Positions 47,701-56,492 of a stretch of 64,000 nt of DNA are shown piece by piece. The position numbers were made by a program, and so were the translations under genes. The stretch is from Marinomonas sp. CT5 (GTDB lineage: Bacteria > Pseudomonadota > Gammaproteobacteria > Pseudomonadales > Marinomonadaceae): positions 2,260,384 to 2,324,383 of the forward strand of contig NZ_CP025572.1 of NCBI RefSeq assembly GCF_018336975.1, written 5' to 3'. Numbering within the stretch: position 1 is the first letter of the stretch; each line of letters begins with the position of its first letter. The notes beneath the pieces were generated by a model, which worked only from the letters and a program-made list of their open reading frames with translations, was not told the DNA's origin and searched no databases.

Positions 47701-48867
47701 TTATAAGTAATAAGAAGCTAATGGAGGGAAGCCATTAAATTCAACCGCACTGTAGGTGGTTGTATAAGCACCGGTAGAAAGCCAATACATACGATCACCA
47801 ATGGCCAAGTTTAGTGGCAGACCGTATTTGTAGTTTTCATACATAATATCGGCACTATCACAAGTTGGACCGGCAATAATAACCTCTTCTAATTCTCCGC
47901 CCTTATCGACATGAATTGGGTATTTGATGGATTCATCAAGCGTTTCAATCAGGCCAGAAAATTTGCCAACGTCAGTAAATACCCATCGGTTTAATGCCGT
48001 GTGTGATTTACGAGAAATCAAAACTACTTCACTTACTAGAACGCCGGCGTTTGAGATCAAAGAGCGACCAGGTTCTAGAATGATACGTGGCAATTCTGCA
48101 CCAAAGTCTTCTTCTAAGAAACGGGTAATCTCTTCTGCATACGTTGCTAAGTCATTTGTACGGGCAATATAGTTGGCCGGGAATCCTCCGCCCATATTGA
48201 TCATTTCTAAAACAATGCCATCTTCTTCTTTAAGGCGTTCGAAAATAACTTTAACACTCGCTATCGCCGCATCCCATGCACCGATGTCTCGCTGCTGGGA
48301 GCCAACATGGAAAGAAATACCATATGGTACTAGGCCAAGTTCTTTTGCTAATACAAGTAGATCCATAGCCATGTCAGGACGACAGCCAAATTTACGAGAA
48401 AGAGGCCAGTCTGCTGTTACCGTCCCTTCCGTCAATATTCGTACATAAACCCGTGACCCCGGAGCGGCTTTTGCAATGTTGCGCAAATCGGCTTCAGAGT
48501 CAGTGGCAAACATGCGAACGCCTTTTTCATAAAAGTAGCGAACGTCTTTTGCTTTCTTGATGGTATTGCCGTAGCTCACTCTTTCTGGAGAAACACCGCC
48601 AATGGCAAAAAGTTTGTCTAGCTCATAGCGTGATGCCACATCAAAATTAGACCCACGATCACGAAGCAAAGTCAGAATCTCTGGTGCTGGATTGGCTTTT
48701 ATCGCATAAAAAATATCCGCAATAGGAAAGCCCTTTGTTAGCTCGCTATAAGCTTCATCAATGATTTCAGTATCAATGACAACGAAAGGGGTTTCTTTGG
48801 TCTCTGCAAACGCTTTAAAGCGTGCAAAACGTTCAGGCGTGTAAAAAGAATTGACGTCAATAGTCAT
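47701..48867 (-). CDS. speC: Ornithine/lysine decarboxylase, fold-type III PLP enzyme
   Basis: This enzyme decarboxylates ornithine or lysine, making putrescine or cadaverine. It is a 388-residue fold-type III barrel enzyme related to eukaryotic ornithine decarboxylase and to Pseudomonas SpeC (about 387). The PLP Lys57 lies in FYAIKANPAPEIL. GGGFPANY and the phosphate-binding EPGRSLI follow, and the catalytic Cys is in GPTCDSADIMY. AAGGAG lies 9 bases before ATG. Ornithine and lysine specificity cannot be told apart by eye. The leader of about 160 bases looks structured and is described separately. Confidence 0.9.
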   Translation of the reverse strand: MTIDVNSFYTPERFARFKAFAETKETPFVVIDTEIIDEAYSELTKGFPIADIFYAIKANPAPEILTLLRDRGSNFDVASRYELDKLFAIGGVSPERVSYGNTIKKAKDVRYFYEKGVRMFATDSEADLRNIAKAAPGSRVYVRILTEGTVTADWPLSRKFGCRPDMAMDLLVLAKELGLVPYGISFHVGSQQRDIGAWDAAIASVKVIFERLKEEDGIVLEMINMGGGFPANYIARTNDLATYAEEITRFLEEDFGAELPRIILEPGRSLISNAGVLVSEVVLISRKSHTALNRWVFTDVGKFSGLIETLDESIKYPIHVDKGGELEEVIIAGPTCDSADIMYENYKYGLPLNLAIGDRMYWLSTGAYTTTYSAVEFNGFPPLASYYL

Positions 48868-49025
48868 GGGCGCGAAGCTCCTTAATTATGCAAAACATAA
48901 ACCGATTAAAATAGTAAACGTCTTTACCTTTTCCCGTCCTACTTATGGCTGTTACTTATCCGGCCTTAGGCCTTAAGCGACTAGCGCAGCAGTTGAAGCG
49001 GTGCGGATTATGTTCAGCAATGACG
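48868..49025 (-). promoter_or_regulatory. Long structured-looking 5' leader of the decarboxylase gene
   Basis: Between a good promoter (49033-49061) and the start codon lie about 160 untranslated bases. They contain an inverted repeat ggcctaaggcc (48963-48973 region), a small hairpin gtaaa-gacg-tttac (48914-48927), and cttaaggc that can pair with gcctta near the -10 region. The length fits a regulatory leader. I do not recognise a named riboswitch here, so this is a candidate. Confidence 0.4.
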
Positions 49026-49032
49026 CGGGCGA

Positions 49033-49061
49033 AATTTAAGGCTCAATGAACTACAGGTCAA
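49033..49061 (-). promoter_or_regulatory. Promoter for the decarboxylase gene
   Basis: On the minus strand TTGACC (49056-49061) and TAAATT (49033-49038) are separated by 17 bp, a near-consensus sigma-70 promoter about 165 bp before the start codon. Confidence 0.65.
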
Positions 49062-49084
49062 GTATTTTTTTACTATTTTAAAAC

Positions 49085-49116
49085 AAAAAAAAGAGACTAT
49101 AAAAGTCTCCTTTTTA
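49085..49116. terminator. Terminator after the YeeE/YedE pair
   Basis: The stem gagact/agtctc (49093-49098, 49104-49109) is flanked by A and T runs on both sides and stops the minus-strand YeeE/YedE transcript. Confidence 0.75.
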
Positions 49117-49133
49117 TGAGGTCTATTGCTCAA

Positions 49134-49553
49134 CTAATTTTGCGTCAGGCGTGTCTGAATATGATGAATTCCACTACCAATAATTAACGCACCAACGAAG
49201 TAAAAACCTTCACTTGGATTATTCACCAGAGCCGTTAATCCTGGGCCTGGGCAATAGCCGCTAATCCCCCAACCAATGCCAAAAAGCACCGATCCAATGA
49301 TAAGTTTGGAATCAATATGGCGAATGGTAGGAACTTGCCATTTACTTGCTATAAGCGGCTTTAAGCTTCTTTTCTTAATGGCATAACCCACCATACCCAC
49401 TGCAATGGCTGAAGCCATGACAATGATTAAAGATGGGTTCCAATTGCCGAAAATATCTAAAAAACCAATAACAACAGCTGGATTTGTCATCTCAGAGAAG
49501 GCTAAGCCTAAGCCAAATAATAATCCTGCAGCGAGTGTAATAATTGCGTACAT
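49134..49553 (-). CDS. DUF6691/YeeE-family half-size sulfur transporter protein
   Basis: This 139-residue inner-membrane protein has four hydrophobic segments. It is the partner of the next gene, each corresponding to half of a YeeE/YedE (TsuA) protein. The Cys of the motif GYCPGPGLTAL is characteristic of this family, which takes up thiosulfate or other reduced sulfur compounds. GAGGG precedes the ATG. The two genes are 12 bp apart, an operon. Confidence 0.88.
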   Translation of the reverse strand: MYAIITLAAGLLFGLGLAFSEMTNPAVVIGFLDIFGNWNPSLIIVMASAIAVGMVGYAIKKRSLKPLIASKWQVPTIRHIDSKLIIGSVLFGIGWGISGYCPGPGLTALVNNPSEGFYFVGALIIGSGIHHIQTRLTQN

Positions 49554-49565
49554 ATATATTTCCCT

Positions 49566-49964
49566 CTAATTAACAACGGCAACAGTAGCAATGGCCGCTA
49601 CCATAAAGATTATCGTGGCAGTAATGGAACGAGGAGAGAGTCGAGATATACCACAGACCCCATGGCCACTTGTGCAGCCACCACCTAGTCTTGTTCCGTA
49701 ACCAACTAATAATCCAGAGAGGATTAAAAGAAGTGGGCTTCGTGTTTCCGGAAATGCTACGGTTTGTTCGGTTAAGGTACCGTAAGCACTGCCGCCAATA
49801 ATTAGTCCTGCAATAAATAAAAACGGTAGTAAGCGTTCTTTGTTAAAGAGTAATTGCGATAAAATACCGCTAATTCCAATCACTTTACCTAGACTAAGTA
49901 AGTAGAACGTAGCAGTAAGTCCGATTAACAACCCGCCTACTAAGGGGTTAAAAATAGTTTCCAT
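49566..49964 (-). CDS. YeeE/YedE-family half-size sulfur transporter protein
   Basis: This is the first gene of the pair, with four membrane segments and the family's cysteine motif GGGCTSGHGVCGISRLS. I prefer the ATG at 49964 (132 residues, METIFNPLVGG), because AGGA lies 8 bases before it. The upstream ATG at 49979 has no ribosome site. In other bacteria such pairs are controlled by sulfide-sensing ArsR-type repressors, and the AT-rich repeats just upstream would fit that. No sulfurtransferase or regulator gene is adjacent here. Confidence 0.88.
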   Translation of the reverse strand: METIFNPLVGGLLIGLTATFYLLSLGKVIGISGILSQLLFNKERLLPFLFIAGLIIGGSAYGTLTEQTVAFPETRSPLLLILSGLLVGYGTRLGGGCTSGHGVCGISRLSPRSITATIIFMVAAIATVAVVN

Positions 49965-49996
49965 ATTGGGAGTCCTCATAGTGTATATAAAGCTAT

Positions 49997-50030
49997 TCTA
50001 ATATAAGTTAATTAGAAATATCTAATATAA
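49997..50030. promoter_or_regulatory. Repeat-rich candidate operator before the YeeE/YedE genes
   Basis: An exact 10-base direct repeat TCTAATATAA occurs at 49997-50006 and 50021-50030, start to start 24 bp. Between and overlapping them is a perfect inverted repeat ATTAGA-AATA-TCTAAT (50011-50026). This lies 33 bp before the first gene of the pair and looks like a repressor site. Which regulator binds is not known from sequence. Confidence 0.5.
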
Positions 50031-50177
50031 TTATCTAGTTTCTTAATTTTGATGGTTTTAAATGATTGTTTGTTTTGTAAAATCATAGATCTAAGGTGAC
50101 TTACACACTTTTTACCCTAGATATAGCAGAAATAAAAATACCTTCACTGTATTCTGTAACTTATGAAGGAGATTGTA

Positions 50178-50657
50178 ATGAATGAATTGTGGTTGGGAGC
50201 CAATGCTGATCAAGCTGAATATATCTTTGTGCTGCCAAATAAACCGATATTGCCCAGTAATTATGATAGTGCATTTTTAAAGCAGCCTAATGTGTTTAGT
50301 TTAGTCGAGTTGAATGGCAACCACTGGCGTAAAATATTGACTATTATGGCAAAATTGACAGTGCCTAATTACCCTTCTTGGAAGGCGTTTCGTGATGCCG
50401 ATTTATTTAAGAGTGTTGGTGTCGTCTTTTCAGAAGAGCAAATTAAAGAGTATTCAGGTGTTGTTTTTATTGTTGGCAATAGATTTCGTGATGTTTGTCC
50501 AGTATTTAGCTCAGCTAAAGTTGTAGGGGAGAAGCATGTTGCCCATGCATGTTTACCTTTCATTTGGTGCCCCTACCTCGATTATCGACAATTTCCTAAT
50601 GTTTTAATTGAAGCTCTACGTGAGCATATTTTGGAGAAAGAATGTTTAAAGCTTTAA
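50178..50657 (+). CDS. Small protein of unknown function (possibly DUF6942)
   Basis: I do not recognise this 159-residue protein with certainty. It may belong to DUF6942, a guess from memory. It is soluble, with no signal peptide or membrane helix. Cysteines occur in RDVCPVFS, HACLPFIWCPY and near the end. I chose ATG 50178 (AAGGAG 6 bases upstream) over ATG 50163. Its end overlaps the TerB-like gene by 16 bp, so the two are translationally linked. Confidence 0.75.
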   Translation: MNELWLGANADQAEYIFVLPNKPILPSNYDSAFLKQPNVFSLVELNGNHWRKILTIMAKLTVPNYPSWKAFRDADLFKSVGVVFSEEQIKEYSGVVFIVGNRFRDVCPVFSSAKVVGEKHVAHACLPFIWCPYLDYRQFPNVLIEALREHILEKECLKL

Positions 50658-51094
50658 AAAATCTCTTTACTTTGCCTGTTGAGCAAGGGGAACAGATATC
50701 ATATCAAAAAGCCGTAGCATCACTATTGATGGAGGTTATGTTGGCCGACTACCAAGTGGATGCGAAAGAAGAGTATGAGGTGAAAAGCTTTCTCCGTGAA
50801 GTTAGTGAGTTGGGAGATGATGTTGATATTATTTATGAAGAAGCACGTTCCGGTGTAGAAGATGCCAACGATCTATATCAATTTACTAAAGTCATTAACG
50901 ACACGGCATCGTTAGAACAAAAAATGTTGTTATTAAAGGCGTTGTGGCGAGTGGCCTTTTCTGATGGTGATGTTGATTCACACGAGGAGCATCGCATTAG
51001 ACGAATTAGTGAGCTTCTTTTTATGCCACATTCTGAGTTTATTCAGGCTAAATTATTTGTACAAGAAGAGATTAAATCTGAGAAGTCTCAATAA
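50642..51094 (+). CDS. TerB-family protein
   Basis: This is a 150-residue all-helical, acidic protein of the TerB/DjlA N-terminal type. The paired acidic motifs (LLMEVMLADYQVDAKEEYEV and LWRVAFSDGDVDSHEEHRIR) are the typical repeats, where aspartates may bind metal. Despite the name, such stand-alone proteins are not shown to give tellurite resistance. The other ter genes are not nearby. It overlaps the upstream small gene and ends at a terminator. Confidence 0.88.
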   Translation: MFKALKNLFTLPVEQGEQISYQKAVASLLMEVMLADYQVDAKEEYEVKSFLREVSELGDDVDIIYEEARSGVEDANDLYQFTKVINDTASLEQKMLLLKALWRVAFSDGDVDSHEEHRIRRISELLFMPHSEFIQAKLFVQEEIKSEKSQ

Positions 51095-51122
51095 AAAAAC
51101 GCGGCAAGAGCCGCGTTTTTTT
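51093..51122. terminator. Terminator between the TerB-like gene and sodB
   Basis: A perfect 13-bp stem (aaaaaaacgcggc/gccgcgttttttt) with a four-base loop lies at the end of the TerB-like gene. It also faces the convergent sodB. Confidence 0.9.
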
Positions 51123-51166
51123 ATGACTGGTCTTTTTTGCTGCTCTAAACCAATAGAGCAGTAAAA

Positions 51167-51751
51167 TTATGCTGCAAAATTAGCCGCTGCGAACTCCCAG
51201 TTTGCAAGAGCCCAGAAACCTTTAAGGTAATCTGGACGTACATTGCGGTAATCAATGTAGTAAGCATGTTCCCATAGATCCACAGTGATGATAGCTGTTT
51301 GGCCATCAGTCATTGGAGTACCAGCGTTGCTTGTATTCACGATATCTAGAGAACCATCAGCATTTTTTACTAGCCAAGTCCAGCTAGAGCCGAAGTTGTT
51401 TACTGCTTTGTCGTTAAATGCTTCTTGGAATTCAGCGAAAGAACCCCATTTTGCGTTAATTGCATCAGCAAGTGCGCCAGTAGGCTCGCCACCGCCGTTA
51501 GGGCTTAGGCTGTTCCAGAAGAAAGTGTGGTTCCAGATTTGAGCAGCATTGTTAAATACGCCACCAGCTGGAGCAGAAGTAATGATCTCTTCTAAAGATT
51601 TGTTCTCGTATTCAGTACCAGGAACAAGACCATTTAATTTAGTTACATAGGTGTTGTGGTGCTTGCCGTAATGGTACTCAAGAGTCTCAACAGACATGTG
51701 AGGCTCAAGTGCGTCTTTAGCGTAAGGAAGAGCGGGTAATTCAAAAGCCAT
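51167..51751 (-). CDS. sodB: Iron superoxide dismutase SodB
   Basis: SodB converts superoxide to hydrogen peroxide and oxygen. It has 194 residues (E. coli 193). Metal ligands are His27, His75, Asp158 and His162. Gln71 in [12 protein letters not shown] is the hydrogen-bonding Gln placed as in iron rather than manganese enzymes. It has no signal peptide. The gene is divergent from the coiled-coil membrane protein. In the 159-bp gap I saw no clear Fur box. Confidence 0.97.
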   Translation of the reverse strand: MAFELPALPYAKDALEPHMSVETLEYHYGKHHNTYVTKLNGLVPGTEYENKSLEEIITSAPAGGVFNNAAQIWNHTFFWNSLSPNGGGEPTGALADAINAKWGSFAEFQEAFNDKAVNNFGSSWTWLVKNADGSLDIVNTSNAGTPMTDGQTAIITVDLWEHAYYIDYRNVRPDYLKGFWALANWEFAAANFAA

Positions 51752-51910
51752 TTCTTTTCTCCTTGCTTTGTATTAACGAAAAATGCTTGTTATCAAGCAG
51801 TTAATGGTGCTTATATAGTAGCACTGAACAACCTAAGATAATATTATTTAGGTGTGTTCACTAATGATTTTCCATAATTTTTATAAATAGCGACTATATT
51901 AAGATTATCC

Positions 51911-52834
51911 ATGCGTAGAGACGATGATATTGAGATCCCAAGCCTGACTCTGGATCAAGATGAAGTCAGCGAAAGAAAGCCAGTAAGTGCAGCGGCCCCG
52001 AAAGGTCCCGTTAATCCAACACCTACAAAACCGGCTCATGCTCCCACAATTGTTCACAAGAAACCTAACCTAGCGGGCATTTATATTTTATTAATACTCA
52101 TTTTGGTTGCTTCTGCTGGTGCCATGTATTGGTTATGGCAACAGAATATGCAATTACGTAATGAGTTATATGGTGCTAAAAGTGAGATACAGAATTTAGA
52201 CCATCAGCTCTTAGCAGCGGATGTGTCAGCAAATAAACAGGGTGAAACTCTAGAAGAAACACTGAAGAATCACGATAGTGAAATCAGAAAGCTTTGGGGT
52301 GTCTCTTACGATACGAATAGAAAATCGATAGCAAGAAATGATGATGCGATTAAAGAGCTACAAAAGAAGCTTTCTTTATTGCGAGACTCAGTATCCACTC
52401 AGTCAAAACGTATTGCGGTCCAAGCGGAGGCGTTTAATGAAGTAGAGGCAGGGTATAACAAATTGGTACCTACTGTTGCTTCTATTGATCAAACTGTTAA
52501 AGCGCTGGCATCTACTCAAGATGCTCAAGCTAAGCAATTAGAGTCGGCTGAAAATACAATAGCTAAGCAAGTGGGACAAAATGAGGCACAGGCTCTGAGC
52601 TTGGATCAAGTTCTACAAGATTTAAGTGTTCTGCAAAAGAAAGTGAATGCACTTGATAAAAAGGTTAGTGATACTGGATCTGCTGATGTAGAGAGTATTC
52701 AGAAAACACTCGCCAAGCACCAAGATGCAATTGATTCAAGTGATGCCTTCAGAATTCAAGTTAATGGTGAAATTATTCGTTTACGTAAGCAGATTAATCA
52801 GCTCATGCTGGAGCAGCAGCTAAACTCCCAGTAA
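51911..52834 (+). CDS. Membrane-anchored coiled-coil protein of unknown function
   Basis: I do not recognise this family. The 307-residue protein has a short Pro/Ala-rich cytoplasmic head, one membrane helix at about 54-76, then some 220 residues of long coiled coil (heptads with A, L, I, Q) that would lie in the periplasm. Two rather similar helical stretches run from about 90 to 290. There is no catalytic motif. The layout resembles envelope-spanning spacer or partition-related proteins, but no function follows from this. Confidence 0.8.
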   Translation: MRRDDDIEIPSLTLDQDEVSERKPVSAAAPKGPVNPTPTKPAHAPTIVHKKPNLAGIYILLILILVASAGAMYWLWQQNMQLRNELYGAKSEIQNLDHQLLAADVSANKQGETLEETLKNHDSEIRKLWGVSYDTNRKSIARNDDAIKELQKKLSLLRDSVSTQSKRIAVQAEAFNEVEAGYNKLVPTVASIDQTVKALASTQDAQAKQLESAENTIAKQVGQNEAQALSLDQVLQDLSVLQKKVNALDKKVSDTGSADVESIQKTLAKHQDAIDSSDAFRIQVNGEIIRLRKQINQLMLEQQLNSQ

Positions 52835-52856
52835 TCTATTTTTTCTGAGAGATTCT

Positions 52857-52884
52857 AAAAGGCCGATTTATCGGCCTTTTTTTG
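52857..52884 (+). terminator. Terminator after the coiled-coil gene
   Basis: The stem aaaaggccga/tcggcctttt (10 bp) with a four-base loop is followed by a T-run, ending transcription before the cysD region. Confidence 0.9.
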
Positions 52885-53062
52885 TTTTGTATTCCTTTAG
52901 TTAGAACTTTAAGATCTTTCTCTTTTATTCGTATAAAGGTTTTAGTTATAAGCCTTTTTTAATATGCATATTCTACTAAAGTCTAGATAGGTTGGTTTTT
53001 ATAACCTAAAGGCATGCTATAGTTCAAAAAATGCTGAAGCCTGACAACAGAGATGAGAGATT

Positions 53063-53968
53063 ATGACAGAGGCAAGACTTACTCACTTAAAACAGCTAGA
53101 AGCCGAAAGTATTCACATTATACGTGAGGTTGCTGCTGAATTTGATAACCCTGTAATGCTTTATTCTATTGGTAAGGACTCAGCGGTAATGCTGCACCTT
53201 GCTATGAAAGCATTCTATCCAGGCAAACCACCGTTCCCTCTAATGCACGTGGATACAGGCTGGAAGTTTAAAGAAATGATCTCCTTCCGTGATGAATTAG
53301 TTGCCAAGCTTGGTTTGGAATTAATCGTTCACCAAAACCAAGAAGGTATAGAGCAAGGCATTGGACCTTTTACACACGGTAGCTCAAAGCATACCGATGT
53401 GATGAAGACACAAGGTCTTAAGCAAGCGCTAGACAAATACGGTTTTGATGCTGCTTTTGGTGGAGCGCGCCGTGATGAAGAAAAATCTCGCGCCAAAGAA
53501 CGTGTGTATTCTTTCCGAGATAAACAACATCGTTGGGACCCAAAAAACCAACGTCCAGAGCTGTGGAATATTTATAACGGCAAAGTAAATAAAGGCGAGA
53601 GCATCCGTGTGTTCCCTTTGTCTAATTGGACTGAGTTGGATATTTGGCAATACATTTATTTAGAAAGCATTCCAATTGTGCCTTTGTACTTTTCTGCAAA
53701 ACGTCCTGTAGTCGAACGTGATGGCACTTTGATCATGGTGGATGATGAGCGCATGCCTTTAAACGGTGAAGTGCCTGAGATGAAGTCTGTTCGTTTCCGT
53801 ACGCTAGGCTGTTACCCATTGACGGGGGCGGTTGAGTCCGAAGCCGCTACACTACCTGAAATTATTCAGGAGATGTTGCTGACAAAAAGTTCAGAGCGTC
53901 AAGGGCGAATGATTGACCACGATTCATCTGGGTCAATGGAAGAGAAGAAAAAACAAGGCTATTTCTAA
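53063..53968 (+). CDS. cysD: Sulfate adenylyltransferase subunit CysD
   Basis: CysD is the ATP-sulfurylase subunit that forms adenosine-5'-phosphosulfate from ATP and sulfate, activated by the CysN GTPase. It has 301 residues (E. coli 302), with the PP-loop [22 protein letters not shown] and the C-terminal [12 protein letters not shown]. Its stop is 18 bp before cysN and a ribosome site lies between. In the upstream gap, TATAGT at 53018 may be a -10 element. Confidence 0.96.
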   Translation: MTEARLTHLKQLEAESIHIIREVAAEFDNPVMLYSIGKDSAVMLHLAMKAFYPGKPPFPLMHVDTGWKFKEMISFRDELVAKLGLELIVHQNQEGIEQGIGPFTHGSSKHTDVMKTQGLKQALDKYGFDAAFGGARRDEEKSRAKERVYSFRDKQHRWDPKNQRPELWNIYNGKVNKGESIRVFPLSNWTELDIWQYIYLESIPIVPLYFSAKRPVVERDGTLIMVDDERMPLNGEVPEMKSVRFRTLGCYPLTGAVESEAATLPEIIQEMLLTKSSERQGRMIDHDSSGSMEEKKKQGYF

Positions 53969-53986
53969 GTTTGGAGTAAAGAAAGA

Positions 53987-55600
53987 ATGTCTCACCAATC
54001 AGAATTGATCAGCCAAGACATACTTGGTTATTTGAAACAACATGAAGAAAAAGACTTATTGCGTCTTCTTACTTGCGGCAATGTTGACGATGGAAAAAGT
54101 ACACTCATCGGCCGCTTACTTCATGACTCAAAATTGATCTACGAAGATCATTTAGATGCCGTAAAACGTGATAGTAAAAAATCTGGTACACAGGGTGAAG
54201 AAGTTGATTTGGCTTTGTTGGTTGATGGCCTTCAAGCTGAGCGTGAGCAGGGCATCACTATCGATGTGGCTTACCGTTATTTTTCCACTGAAAAGCGTAA
54301 GTTTATCATTGCCGATACGCCAGGGCATGAGCAATATACTCGTAATATGGCAACAGGTGCGTCCACTTGTGACCTCGCTATTATTCTGATTGACGCTCGC
54401 TATGGTGTGCAAACTCAAACACGTCGTCATAGCTATATTGCTTCCTTGTTAGGCATTAAGCACGTTGTGGTCGCGATCAATAAAATGGATTTGGTTGAGT
54501 TCTCTGAAGAGAAGTTTAACCAGATCAAAGATGACTATTTGAAATTTGTTGATCAACTTGGCGATCGCAAGCCTGAAGATATTTACTTTGTTCCAATGTC
54601 CGCATTGCGCGGTGATAACGTGGTGAATGCGTCAGAAAGTACGCCTTGGTATCAAGGTGGTCCACTGATGTCAATTTTGGAAACCGTTCAGATAAATCGT
54701 GATGTTAAGCGTGATGCTTTCCGATTGCCTGTTCAGTATGTCAATCGTCCGAACTTAGATTTTCGTGGCTTCTCTGGAACCATTGCTGCCGGTGTTGTAA
54801 AGCCTGGCGATAAAGTGGTGGCTTTACCTTCTGGTAAACAGTCAACAGTAGATAGAGTGGTTACATTTGATGGGGATCTTGATAGCGCTAAAGCAGGTCA
54901 AGCGGTCACCATTACATTGAAAGATGAAATAGATATCAGTCGCGGTGACATGTTGTCACATGTTGGTCAAGAGTCACTTATTGCATCAACGCTTCGATCT
55001 TCTATTGTTTGGATGGCAGACCAGCCATTGGTGCCAGGTAAGTTATACGACTTTAAGCTAGGCACACAAACGGTTCCGGGTAAGGTGCATCATTTTAATC
55101 ACCGTATTGATGTAAATACGCTTGAAGTGAGTGATATTGACTCATTGGAGTTAAACGGTATTGGCGATGCGGTTATACAGTTTGATGCACCGGTGGCGTT
55201 TGATGAATACACAGACAGTCGCTTCACTGGAGCATTGATCATCATTGATCGCTTGACCAATGTAACCGTGGGTGCTGGCATGGTTGAAGAAGCTGTGGCA
55301 GAGCTGGATCAAGACACGATTGTTAGTGCAGAAGATCGTGCAGCAAGACTCGGGCAGAAACCCGCTGTCATTGCTTTAGCAGATAGTGTCTTGAAGCAAG
55401 GTCACGCTCTTGAACGTCTTTTGTTGCGAAAAGGCGTTGTGTCTTTAGTAAAAGCAGACGCGACAGCTCAAGAAGCGGCCTTAATTCGACAGACTGGCGT
55501 TGCTTTGTTGGTGGCAGACACCGCAGTAGCAGATTCTGAAATTGTTGAAGCGACTCTTGAGGAAGTTGTGGACTTGATTGCAGAAAGCGTTCAGCTTTAA
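53987..55600 (+). CDS. cysN: Sulfate adenylyltransferase GTPase subunit CysN with degenerate APS kinase-like tail
   Basis: CysN is the EF-Tu-like GTPase driving CysD. G-box motifs [21 protein letters not shown] and NKMDL are intact. The usual CysN length is about 475, whereas here it is 537. The extra end from about residue 450 ([18 protein letters not shown]...) opens like the linker into the APS kinase of fused CysNC proteins. However, the P-loop of the kinase (GLSGAGKST) and its substrate loop are absent and the part is under half size. It is either a relic or a new small domain. No cysC lies in the window. Confidence 0.94.
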   Translation: MSHQSELISQDILGYLKQHEEKDLLRLLTCGNVDDGKSTLIGRLLHDSKLIYEDHLDAVKRDSKKSGTQGEEVDLALLVDGLQAEREQGITIDVAYRYFSTEKRKFIIADTPGHEQYTRNMATGASTCDLAIILIDARYGVQTQTRRHSYIASLLGIKHVVVAINKMDLVEFSEEKFNQIKDDYLKFVDQLGDRKPEDIYFVPMSALRGDNVVNASESTPWYQGGPLMSILETVQINRDVKRDAFRLPVQYVNRPNLDFRGFSGTIAAGVVKPGDKVVALPSGKQSTVDRVVTFDGDLDSAKAGQAVTITLKDEIDISRGDMLSHVGQESLIASTLRSSIVWMADQPLVPGKLYDFKLGTQTVPGKVHHFNHRIDVNTLEVSDIDSLELNGIGDAVIQFDAPVAFDEYTDSRFTGALIIIDRLTNVTVGAGMVEEAVAELDQDTIVSAEDRAARLGQKPAVIALADSVLKQGHALERLLLRKGVVSLVKADATAQEAALIRQTGVALLVADTAVADSEIVEATLEEVVDLIAESVQL

Positions 55601-55612
55601 GGCATAAACTTT

Positions 55613-55654
55613 TAGTCGAAAAAAAAACAGCCTTGAGCTGTTTTTTTTCGACTA
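55613..55654. terminator. Bidirectional terminator after cysN
   Basis: A long inverted repeat, tagtcg then A-run and cagc, matches gctg, T-run and cgacta. It separates convergent cysN and the siderophore-reductase gene and has T-runs on both strands. Confidence 0.85.
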
Positions 55655-55658
55655 AAGA

Positions 55659-56399
55659 CTAAGCCATTTCTTCAGCATCAATTTGCTTCACTTTCTTATG
55701 CTGGTCTTCATTATTTCCATGTTTCCAATAACTAGAAATATACAAATTCTCTTTCTTGATTCTTAGCTCATTTTTTAAATAAGAACGCAGAGACTTCATG
55801 CTGCTAAATTCGCAGGCCACCCAAGCAGAAATGTTGTCTTCGGGCAAATTTAATGACTTAACGTGCTCTAGTAATAAGCTATCTTTCTCACCTGGCTGGG
55901 CGTTAATGATCCATTTTATGTCGATACCATCCGGGTGTTTCAATGGCTGAATATCCTCCCCAGAAATCACTTCCAAAACAGCGTAACCTTTGCTGTTTTG
56001 AGGTAACTTTTCTAAGGACACGCTAATGGCCGGCAGGGCGGTCATATCGCCAACAAATAACATCCACTCAGCGGATTTATCAATCTGTTTTTTGGGGCCG
56101 GGACCTCCAACAAGAATAGTGTCATTGGGTTGAGAATGTAGAGCCCAAGAAGAGGCTGGGCCGCCGTCCTTATGCAGAACAAAATCGATATCTATTTCAT
56201 CTTTTCGTTGATGACGAATAGTGTAAGTTCTCATTAATGGTTTTTGATCTTTGCTTGGAAAAATTAACTTAACATAAGCACTTTCTTGGTCATCAGGTAT
56301 GGTGTGAATATTCATGCCGCCTAGTGTAATGCGAAGCATGTTTTTTGTTATGTTGGTCTTACGAATAACGGTGAGTTCGCGAGGTTGCAATTTGCTCAT
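55659..56399 (-). CDS. Siderophore-interacting FAD protein (ferric reductase, SIP family)
   Basis: This is a 246-residue flavin reductase of the siderophore-interacting (ViuB/SIP/YqjH) family. The first domain binds FAD (MRTYTIRHQRKDEIDIDFVLH in part, followed by PASSWALHSQPNDTILVGGPGP), and the second has AWVACEFSSMKSLRSYLK and SSYWKHGNNE, the family end. It frees iron from ferric siderophores with NAD(P)H in the cytoplasm. AAGGGA precedes the ATG. A Fur-box-like site lies about 75 bp upstream, consistent with iron control. No siderophore synthesis gene is near. Confidence 0.92.
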   Translation of the reverse strand: MSKLQPRELTVIRKTNITKNMLRITLGGMNIHTIPDDQESAYVKLIFPSKDQKPLMRTYTIRHQRKDEIDIDFVLHKDGGPASSWALHSQPNDTILVGGPGPKKQIDKSAEWMLFVGDMTALPAISVSLEKLPQNSKGYAVLEVISGEDIQPLKHPDGIDIKWIINAQPGEKDSLLLEHVKSLNLPEDNISAWVACEFSSMKSLRSYLKNELRIKKENLYISSYWKHGNNEDQHKKVKQIDAEEMA

Positions 56400-56473
56400 T
56401 TTGGTCCCTTACGTTAGGGCGTCTTAGTATACCTAACGGATTTGATTATTGGATTTGAGGTAATTTCTTATGT

Positions 56474-56492
56474 GAGAATGATTATCAAAATA
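56474..56492. promoter_or_regulatory. Fur-box-like site before the siderophore reductase
   Basis: The 19 bases gagaatgattatcaaaata match the first 13 positions of the Fur consensus GATAATGATAATC at 11 of 13. On the minus strand TTGACC (56511-56516) stands 17 bp from TTATTT (56488-56493), so the site overlaps the likely -10 element. This is the expected layout for an iron-repressed promoter. Confidence 0.65.

Noticed and set aside
48857-48898. 13-codon reading frame on the minus strand in the decarboxylase leader, overlapping the gene start
   Set aside because: It has no ribosome site and its overlap with the real gene's AAGGAG-ATG looks accidental.
50642-51094. Tellurite resistance or phage-defence ter system
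   Set aside because: Only a TerB-like domain occurs, with no terC/D/E/Z genes around it.
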